Below are positions 1-6,425 of a DNA stretch of 24,388 nucleotides, piece by piece (position 1 is the first letter of the stretch; each line of letters starts with the position of its first letter). Made by a program: the position numbers and the translations under genes. Under the pieces are notes generated by a model. The model was given only the letters and a program-made list of their open reading frames with translations. It ran no database searches and was not told where the DNA came from. This DNA is from JAGLSB01 sp023135955 (GTDB lineage Bacteria; Bacteroidota; Bacteroidia; Bacteroidales; GCA-2748055): assembly GCA_030673645.1 (NCBI GenBank), contig DAOVIO010000046.1:1-24388 (forward strand), given 5' to 3'.

Positions 1-38
1 ACTAGCTTCAGATTTAAAGCTAACATACTCGATGTTCA

Positions 39-2156
39 TTAATTTCTACGTATGAAGATAAAATCTCCGCCCTCGTCCCCGGCATTACTAACAACTCCAA
101 ATTGAGGGATATTTTGAGAATTGTTTAAAACAGCTGGTTTGAAACTGAAAAATAATTGCTCCGATGGTAAAAGTTTTTCTTCATTCTCTTTTAGTCGTTT
201 AATCATGTATTCAATGAATACACTTTTGTCTGGGACTTCCTTTAATGTGCCGCTGGTCATGGCTTTTCTGCTGGGAAGGTCATATAAACGTTTAATAGGT
301 AAATTATTGCTGAATGCAGAACGCGTTTTGAAAATGCTTCCACTGAAACATGCATCCGCAACTAAAAGAGTATGACGGGCGGGAATGCTCCTGATATAAC
401 CACTAATAGTACTATTTCTGATCCATTGAGCTGTATTTTGCTTTCTGGCGTCAGCTGGAAGCCAGTATCCATTTTCAGTAACTTCATCCCAATAACTATG
501 ACCCGCATAAAAAACTAAGAGGTTATCATTCTTTGTCATTTCCCTTGACAAACGATCTAGTTCTTCAATAATTTCTTCCCTTTTTGGATTTTTTAAAATA
601 CTCATATTAACCTCTTCAAAAAAGTAATCCTTTATAAGAACATCATAAAGGCGATGAGCATCATTTATGGGTTGATCCAGATCGGCTATCAAGGGATCAT
701 CATAATCATTCACAGCAATAAATAAGGCATAATATTTCCCTTCTATTTGAATTTCCGCGGAGCCATTTGCTACATTTGCTCTTGACTTCATCTCAACCGG
801 ACTAGATGATCTGTCTTCATTTGCAACATTAGAAGAGGCTAAAAACTTCATTGTAATCTTTCCTTCTTCTGAATATTCTTCGAAAACCTCATTATACTGG
901 CTTGTTCCCACCCGAAATTTAAAATCTGACATAGACTCAGCAGTCGATTTTTCCCCAAGCGCAGTCAGTTTTTGATTTACAAATGATTCTAAGAATTGGC
1001 TTGAGTAATCCTTGAATCCTATAACTCTCACATTCGATTTTCTTCCTCTTTCACTATGAAAGCCTACCAATAAATATTGACCTAAGTCCCTTTTAGATAC
1101 AGATACGGACTGAAAATCATTTTGTAAATTTTTCTGCCATACCGGCAAAAACTCATTATCAAGTTTCATTACATTCTGAGTGCCCTGGTCCGTATTATTT
1201 TGATTTGAAGCTGAAAAGGCAATAATTGATCCATCCTCATCAATTAGGTATTTGTTCTTGTCCACCGAAAGAGGATTGGGCACGGTAGAGACACGGATTA
1301 AGTTTCCAGAAACTGAAATCTCCGCTTTAGAAGTTGAAATCAACATCCCTGATTCATCTTCTGTAGATAAAAGTGCAACTAAAAAACCATCCTTATCCAA
1401 ATACAATGATCTGGCCTCAGAATATTTAAAATTAGTAAGCATAAGCTTCCAAACAGGATTTCCTCTTTCATCAATCTGACTAATAAAAGGGATTTTCGGC
1501 CCTCTAATTTTTTGTCTGGAGTATCCCGCAATAAAATTACCATTGGCAATATCGGAAATAATTACATTTAGTCCATCATCCATAAATCGATTACCGATTA
1601 ACCGCATCCATTCTTCTTTTCCCTTCCTATTGAATTTAATAATCCAGCCATCTATATCATTATCCCCTTTTATTTCCTTTGACCCAACAATTATATATCC
1701 TCCATCTCTTGACTGAATTACGTCTTTTGCCATATTCTTTGAATTCCCGCCATATTCAATTTCTTTAAACTCAGTACCATTCTCACCAATCAATTTCATT
1801 ATAATTACCTTTCCTCTTTCTGTTGCCTTCTCTCCTAAAATGTTATAAGATCCATCAAAATTCTCAGAAATTGTAGTAAAGAAATGATCGTTTTCACTCC
1901 CATAGGCGTTTTGCCAAATCACCTTTCCTTCATAATCGGTATTTATAAGCAAAATTTGTGATTTGTAATCATTCAGTGATTTGGTTTCCCCGGCGATCAG
2001 CACAGAAGAATTTGTTCTAAGAACTTCCTCAGCCACATCATTTGTTTTTAATTCATAGTCCTTCTCCTCTTCAATTCTGAAATATGCTTGCGAAAAGGCG
2101 AAATAGTGTATTAAAACCAAAAAGAAAGAAATAAGGCATGATTTTTTTGCGATCAT
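39..2156 (-). CDS. exported beta-propeller / caspase-family (peptidase C14-like) protein
   Basis: This is a 705-residue exported protein. Residues 1-24 form a signal peptide (basic MIAKK start, hydrophobic core, cut near FSQA). Residues about 45-390 hold repeated blades of the DGGYIIVGS type (residues 151-159), each followed by a GWIIKFN-like strand, as in beta-propeller repeats. Residues about 475-705 are a caspase-fold domain: the first strand is YYALFIAVNDY, the putative catalytic His553 lies in FYAGHS, and Cys603 lies in VADACFSGS (TGT at 350-348). GYWLPADA between them is typical of bacterial caspase homologues. The dyad is intact, so a protease is expected, with unknown substrate. The export signal places it in the periplasm or beyond. 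It is the last visible gene of a five-gene leftward operon, 30 bp after the preceding lipoprotein gene. I see no T9SS sorting domain. The family call is firm; the role is not known. Confidence 0.85.
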   Translation of the reverse strand: MIAKKSCLISFFLVLIHYFAFSQAYFRIEEEKDYELKTNDVAEEVLRTNSSVLIAGETKSLNDYKSQILLINTDYEGKVIWQNAYGSENDHFFTTISENFDGSYNILGEKATERGKVIIMKLIGENGTEFKEIEYGGNSKNMAKDVIQSRDGGYIIVGSKEIKGDNDIDGWIIKFNRKGKEEWMRLIGNRFMDDGLNVIISDIANGNFIAGYSRQKIRGPKIPFISQIDERGNPVWKLMLTNFKYSEARSLYLDKDGFLVALLSTEDESGMLISTSKAEISVSGNLIRVSTVPNPLSVDKNKYLIDEDGSIIAFSASNQNNTDQGTQNVMKLDNEFLPVWQKNLQNDFQSVSVSKRDLGQYLLVGFHSERGRKSNVRVIGFKDYSSQFLESFVNQKLTALGEKSTAESMSDFKFRVGTSQYNEVFEEYSEEGKITMKFLASSNVANEDRSSSPVEMKSRANVANGSAEIQIEGKYYALFIAVNDYDDPLIADLDQPINDAHRLYDVLIKDYFFEEVNMSILKNPKREEIIEELDRLSREMTKNDNLLVFYAGHSYWDEVTENGYWLPADARKQNTAQWIRNSTISGYIRSIPARHTLLVADACFSGSIFKTRSAFSNNLPIKRLYDLPSRKAMTSGTLKEVPDKSVFIEYMIKRLKENEEKLLPSEQLFFSFKPAVLNNSQNIPQFGVVSNAGDEGGDFIFIRRN

Positions 2157-2186
2157 GTTTTCTTTTTTTAATAAACAAGTAGAAAA

Positions 2187-2999
2187 TTACTTTTTTAGAT
2201 TAAATATATATCTGTCGTAATCACTTCCAGTTTCATCATATAATCCGGTAATTTTTACAACAAAAAATAATTCGTTTTCTCCTTCACCTTCTTGTCGCAT
2301 CATAATTATATCACCTTGCTGAAGTTCATCAATGAATTGTTTCTGATTACCGGAAAGAAAGGCACTCCGAATAGAGATATTAGTACAATTTGCATAATCA
2401 AAATCATTATATCTGATAAAACTTAGACCAGCTGGAGATATCCAGACTCTTTCAAGTCGGTTGGACACAGAAGTATCAGCTATGTGAGCATGCATATAAT
2501 CTAAAGAATTAAAGAAAATAGATTCCCCTTCTATCAGGTTGTAGGCATTTTCTTTTCCTGAATATTTTGAATAAAACTCATGACCCGTTGATTCGGCCAA
2601 CAACAATTCTGCAGCAGTTACTTCCAGCATTCTTGCATTGCGATATAGATTCGACTGAATATCTTCAATTGCAAACTCCAGAAGGATGGTTGTGTTCTCC
2701 AATAATAGGGGAACACTATATTCAAACCTATAAGAAAACACATTTCCGGAAATCACAGAATCGAATTCAGTTTGACTAAATTTTCCTTGTATTTGACTGG
2801 TGATCTTAAAGTTGGAGAGATCAATTTCTGAATTACAGCTTACTTCAAGAGAAACAACTTCAAGAGACTGTGCTGGAATATAAAGATTTAAAGGGGAAAC
2901 AATAAGCGATGTTTTTTCATTCTTCTCTTCGCAGCCAGATGAAAACAAAAGAAAAAGAAAAAAGAATATTAGAATGCCTCTATGCTGCTTAATAATCAA
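2187..2999 (-). CDS. hypothetical lipoprotein with TTG start
   Basis: This is a 270-residue lipoprotein of unknown function. The hydrophobic segment at residues 9-19 runs into FSSGC with lipobox Cys23, followed by EEKNEK, an acidic/basic stretch that may favour outer-membrane or surface placement. The body looks beta-rich with short conserved-looking stretches (VWISPAGLSFIRYNDFDY), and I cannot assign a family. There is no ATG before the signal peptide. The only usable start is TTG at 2999-2997, two codons after the in-frame TAG that ends the upstream gene (TAG AAA TTG), so initiation is probably coupled to termination upstream. The full signal peptide argues against simple read-through of one longer protein. 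It is the fourth gene of the operon, between another lipoprotein gene and the caspase-family gene. Confidence 0.75.
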   Translation of the reverse strand: MIIKQHRGILIFFFLFLLFSSGCEEKNEKTSLIVSPLNLYIPAQSLEVVSLEVSCNSEIDLSNFKITSQIQGKFSQTEFDSVISGNVFSYRFEYSVPLLLENTTILLEFAIEDIQSNLYRNARMLEVTAAELLLAESTGHEFYSKYSGKENAYNLIEGESIFFNSLDYMHAHIADTSVSNRLERVWISPAGLSFIRYNDFDYANCTNISIRSAFLSGNQKQFIDELQQGDIIMMRQEGEGENELFFVVKITGLYDETGSDYDRYIFNLKK

Positions 3000-3002
3000 T
3001 TT

Positions 3003-3458
3003 CTAAATTTTTAATTTATATGCCTTAATCAGGGCTTTTTGCATAACCTTCCTCCCAAGAAAAAGATTTTCTCTTTCCTCAATAACATATGAAGGGATCA
3101 TAAAATCAGCATCAGGGAATTCAATATATACGTCATATAACGCTCTTCGAAGGGCGGGACCAAGAGGTAAATTCTGGTCGCCCAGAAGAATTACCTGATT
3201 TACCATTCTGTTAGTAACTTCTTTGTCGTTAATTGCCTCAAAGATCCTAATAACCCCAAAATAGCGACTAATAGAGATCGATATTTCCTTTTCTCCTATA
3301 AATTCCAAGTCAGAAGTACTTATATCCATTCTTACAAGGTCTGGATAAAATGATGCCGTCCTGCTAATTTTCATCGTTCTTGAACTTGTACAGGAAGTAA
3401 AAGCGATTGAGATTATTATAAGCAAGAACAGTAAATATTTACTTTGATTTATTTTCAT
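3003..3458 (-). CDS. hypothetical small lipoprotein
   Basis: This is a 151-residue lipoprotein from the chosen start. The reading frame opens with a TTG at 3485, one base after the previous stop, but ATG codons follow at 3467 and 3458. The ATG at 3458 gives a normal signal peptide (MKINQSKYLLF, hydrophobic core, AFTSC with Cys23), so I chose it; 3467 is also possible. The mature part is basic (SSRTMKISRTASF) and contains LGPALRRALYDVYIEFPDADFMIPSYVIEE, here split by sense as a helix followed by a strand typical of small periplasmic domains. A Lys-rich C-terminus ends YKLKI. No family is recognised. It is the third gene of the operon, with its stop only three bases from the next start. Confidence 0.72.
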   Translation of the reverse strand: MKINQSKYLLFLLIIISIAFTSCTSSRTMKISRTASFYPDLVRMDISTSDLEFIGEKEISISISRYFGVIRIFEAINDKEVTNRMVNQVILLGDQNLPLGPALRRALYDVYIEFPDADFMIPSYVIEERENLFLGRKVMQKALIKAYKLKI

Positions 3459-3486
3459 TGCTAACATTATTTGTTGAATTTTCAAT

Positions 3487-4275
3487 CTATTTAAAGAAAT
3501 AGCTAATGGTTATCCTGGCATTTCCTTCAAGTTCAAAATTGCTTGACTCAAGATCCATATATTTTGTATATGGATCGATGGTTTCAACGGAATAATAAAG
3601 TTGATCAAATGTTATCCCACTAATCAGAGTATTCATCTCATGCTTAAATTTATCTTTTTTGTGGCCAAAACCTGCAAATCCGACATCAAATCCAATAGCA
3701 ACAGGTAAATCGGCAACAAACGCCTGCAAGCCAATAAATCCTTCATAACCATACGCCAAACTTTTCTTAGTTCTTTTATATATGGAATATTCTCCTGTTG
3801 AATATTTTGAATCGTTTCGAAACTCCCCTTTTACACGGCCAACCGGAAAAATTGCTCCAATATAAACATCCAGTAAATTAGAATTTGTAAAATGGTATTC
3901 AAATCCCGGAGTTAGTGTAAATTCTGAGGTGAAATCAACAAAATTCTTTTCAGTTAACAGACTCCCATCTACAAAAGGATCAATAGTCCCTTTTTCTACA
4001 ACATTCTTTTTGCTAATTTGAAATCCCATTCTGGCAACTATATCATCGGTGACATAATATTTTAAGTTTACTAATGGGATTCCGCTGTAATCATCATCAA
4101 ATAAAGATTCTATATCAAGGTAAGAAATTCCAAAATAGAGGCCAAGGTTTCCGCTAATAGGTCGTGTACCTACTTTAAAAGTACTTGGACTATTCACTCT
4201 GTCAGATAACTGACCAAAAGCTGTATTTAAAAATCCTAATAGTACCAAAGAGATAAGAAATATATTCTTTTTCAT
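3487..4275 (-). CDS. outer-membrane beta-barrel protein (porin-like)
   Basis: This is a 262-residue protein with a signal peptide (MKKNIFLISLVLLGF, cut near AFGQ) and amphipathic beta strands through the whole mature chain. Examples are LGLYFGISYLDIES, LVNLKYYVTDDIVARMGFQI, TLTPGFEYHF, LDVYIGAIFPVGRVKG and a final ARITISYFFK that ends in the aromatic/basic manner of barrel strands. The length fits an 8-10 strand barrel. No OmpA peptidoglycan-binding domain follows. It sits 18 bp downstream of a lipoprotein gene and one base before the next reading frame, so it is firmly inside the operon ending in the caspase-family gene. The substrate, if it is a channel, is unknown; an OmpW- or OprF-like structural role is equally possible. 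Confidence 0.8.
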   Translation of the reverse strand: MKKNIFLISLVLLGFLNTAFGQLSDRVNSPSTFKVGTRPISGNLGLYFGISYLDIESLFDDDYSGIPLVNLKYYVTDDIVARMGFQISKKNVVEKGTIDPFVDGSLLTEKNFVDFTSEFTLTPGFEYHFTNSNLLDVYIGAIFPVGRVKGEFRNDSKYSTGEYSIYKRTKKSLAYGYEGFIGLQAFVADLPVAIGFDVGFAGFGHKKDKFKHEMNTLISGITFDQLYYSVETIDPYTKYMDLESSNFELEGNARITISYFFK

Positions 4276-4293
4276 AATAATATTTTTAAGATT

Positions 4294-4779
4294 TTAATAC
4301 GTGTCTTGGAGATAAACATCATTAATTGTTGTTCTACCAGAAAATACTTCCAAACTGAAGTCATCCGTATAATAAATTTTCCTTACTTTAACTATCCCAA
4401 GACTGTCTGAAGATAGAATCTGATCATAAGTAAAGTCATCTAAATAAAAATAAGCACTTGTCCCGGAAGTTGATGCGTCAATAGACAAAGTATAATCGCC
4501 TGATGAGTTAACAGTAGTTGTGTAGAGTTTGTACTGATTCATTATACCACTGCCAACAGAAATGCCAAGATCTGAGTATCTCACCCTTGCCGTAACGGTA
4601 GTTCCAGAAGGAGCATTCTCATAGGTAGAATTTGTAATATCAAGATCTGCAAATACCTTTCCTTTTACAGTTGCTTTCTCCAAATTGTAAGTTGTAAGTT
4701 CAGGTTCTTCATCCTTATTACACGAATACATGAAGAAAGCCAATAATAAGGATAATAATAAATATGATACTTTTTTCAT
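4294..4779 (-). CDS. lipoprotein with surface-export-like signal
   Basis: This is a 161-residue lipoprotein. The signal peptide is MKKVSYLLLSLLLAFFMYSC with lipobox Cys20, followed by NKDEEPE. A Lys plus two or more acidic residues just after the cysteine is the known lipoprotein export signal of several Bacteroidota, so surface exposure is likely. The mature part (ATVKGKVFADLDITN, SGTTVTARVRY, SSGDYTLSIDA, RTTINDVYLQDTY) reads as a beta-sandwich of the carboxypeptidase-regulatory or CNA-B-like type, a common adhesive or scaffold fold. It is the first gene of the five-gene leftward operon. The 347-bp space upstream holds the expected promoter, which I could not place with confidence. The fold assignment is an inference from strand pattern. 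Confidence 0.75.
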   Translation of the reverse strand: MKKVSYLLLSLLLAFFMYSCNKDEEPELTTYNLEKATVKGKVFADLDITNSTYENAPSGTTVTARVRYSDLGISVGSGIMNQYKLYTTTVNSSGDYTLSIDASTSGTSAYFYLDDFTYDQILSSDSLGIVKVRKIYYTDDFSLEVFSGRTTINDVYLQDTY

Positions 4780-5126
4780 AATTGAAATGATATTGGTTAT
4801 TATTGTCTAATATACAAAATATTTCTTTTAGTCTCGTTAATTAAATGATTTTTGTTATTAATATAACTAAAATTCTATATTTTATCAGGATCAATTGGTT
4901 TCATATAAAGGTATCCTATTTTTAAACAGAGCTTTGAGCTTTCCAAAAATTAAAAAGAATCTACTGAAACTTAATCTTCATCGGGCACCGGATATTCAGC
5001 CCTAATTATATTCAAATATAGTTTGATTTAATCGTAAAATTTATTATATTTGATTAGCCTGTTTTAAACACAGGGAAAGATTAACAACGAAAAAGCCATT
5101 CGATCCTCACATATCAATTCATCAAT
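4780..5126. other. divergent intergenic region
   Basis: This is an AT-rich spacer between the leftward lipoprotein operon and the rightward T9SS propeller gene. It contains a good rightward promoter (listed separately). For the leftward operon I see only a weak -7-like ATATTTTG at 4822-4815 with no clear -33 element. I found no small gene, repeat or RNA structure. Confidence 0.5.
5022..5052 (+). promoter_or_regulatory. Bacteroidota-type promoter of the propeller gene
   Basis: TTTG at 5022-5025 and TATATTTG at 5045-5052 are separated by 19 bp. This matches the -33 TTTG / -7 TAnnTTTG consensus of Bacteroidota primary sigma factor promoters in all conserved bases. Transcription would start near 5058-5062, leaving a leader of about 65 nt before the ATG at 5127. 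Confidence 0.7.
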
Positions 5127-6413
5127 ATGAAAGGAATTTTTATTCTCCAGCTTGCTTTGTGTGTTTTTTTGCAATCCTTTTCTCAGATTATTAAAGTCAC
5201 AAATGATAATTCAGACGATTTTGCATTTGAATTGGACAGTTCTTATCTAGTTTATAATAAGTATAATTCATCTGGTGCAACAGAGGAAGTATATGTATAT
5301 AATGTAAGTCATACACTTGTGGATAATAGTGAATCCTACTTATGTGATATTGATGGGGATTATGTTTTATTTTCATCCTTTTATTCCGATGAAAGATACT
5401 TGTACATTTATGATGTCAATTTAACAGACTACTACTTAATTGATACAGTCAGTCAACCTCTTGGTTCAAAAGCTTCCAATTATTATATCCTTTTTCCAAA
5501 AATAAATACAGAAACAAGCTATCAACATATGAACTTATATTATGCTGGTATGGTAACTGATCTCGGAGTATTTAATGGGAATATTCTTGAATCAGATTTG
5601 AGTGATTATCGAGCCGTCTGGGCAGAGAAAGAAGTCGGAGTGTTTTATTATGATGGGAGCATTACTGAGAGTTTATTATTTGAAGAAGAAATCCCAAAGC
5701 GATGTATGATAACTGATGAAGTAGTTGTTTGGGTAGGTCAAAATACCACGAATGGAAGTGTCAATGTTTATTATAAAACAGATTACTCAACACGTCTTTT
5801 AAATCCAAACGGATACGCTAACTGGGATTGGGTTGATGTTTCCGGGGAAAAAGTGGTGTGGCTTGAGGATTATCCTTCTGGCGGTATATATTTGTTTGAT
5901 GGAATAAATACCCGAAAAATTTTTGATAATATCCTCCCGGTCAACAGTACATGTGCCATAGATGGTTCTCATATTGTTTTTGGTGGCACTGGTGTAATCC
6001 ATCACTATAATATTGATAATAACATGTTAACTACCTATGAATTAGGGGAAAACAGAATTGCCAATAATTTAAAAATTTCAGGTTTGTTAATTGCATGGAC
6101 AGAAAATTCAAATGAGAATAGAGAAATTTATATGGCTGATCTGAATGATCTTAATATCAAAAGTTCCTACTATCTTGGCCTCGACCAAATCAATGCAAAT
6201 AAATTGGTTTTATATCCAAATCCGGCCTCAACAATTCTCGAGTTAAGGGGTATGGATCTAAATTATAAACCTTACATAATCACAAACATCTCAGGTTATA
6301 CTGTCAAGCAGGGTAAGCTGTTACAAAATCAAGCAATAAATATTAAGAGTTTAACTCCGGGTTTATACTTTATGAATATCGAAAATACGGTTCTTAAGTT
6401 TCTTAAGGAATAA
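5127..6413 (+). CDS. T9SS-secreted beta-propeller protein
   Basis: This 428-residue protein has a signal peptide (MKGIFILQLALCVFLQSFS, cut near FSQ). Residues about 25-345 repeat a motif of hydrophobic strand plus VVWxxx and YxxD, for example DGDYVLFSSFY, DEVVVWVGQN, GEKVVWLEDY, LLIAWTENSN, resembling TolB/WD40-like propeller blades with about six units. Residues about 358-428 are a T9SS type A sorting domain: KLVLYPNPAS, then a strand-rich stretch, ISGYTVKQGKL, the typical LTPGLYFMNI and terminal basic KFLKE. The product is therefore expected to cross the outer membrane by T9SS and be released or anchored at the surface. It is a single-gene unit with its own promoter, divergent from one caspase-family operon and convergent with the CHAT operon. 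The ligand is unknown. Confidence 0.85.
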   Translation: MKGIFILQLALCVFLQSFSQIIKVTNDNSDDFAFELDSSYLVYNKYNSSGATEEVYVYNVSHTLVDNSESYLCDIDGDYVLFSSFYSDERYLYIYDVNLTDYYLIDTVSQPLGSKASNYYILFPKINTETSYQHMNLYYAGMVTDLGVFNGNILESDLSDYRAVWAEKEVGVFYYDGSITESLLFEEEIPKRCMITDEVVVWVGQNTTNGSVNVYYKTDYSTRLLNPNGYANWDWVDVSGEKVVWLEDYPSGGIYLFDGINTRKIFDNILPVNSTCAIDGSHIVFGGTGVIHHYNIDNNMLTTYELGENRIANNLKISGLLIAWTENSNENREIYMADLNDLNIKSSYYLGLDQINANKLVLYPNPASTILELRGMDLNYKPYIITNISGYTVKQGKLLQNQAINIKSLTPGLYFMNIENTVLKFLKE

Positions 6414-6425
6414 CTTGAAAAGTTA
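6411..6425. terminator. small palindrome spanning two stop codons
   Basis: TAACTT GAA AAGTTA is a perfect 6-bp inverted repeat with a 3-base loop. It includes the TAA of the rightward gene (6411-6413) and the TAA of the leftward CHAT gene (6423-6425). It could act as a weak bidirectional stop signal between convergent genes, but the stem is AT-rich and no T-tract is obvious, so this is tentative. Confidence 0.25.
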
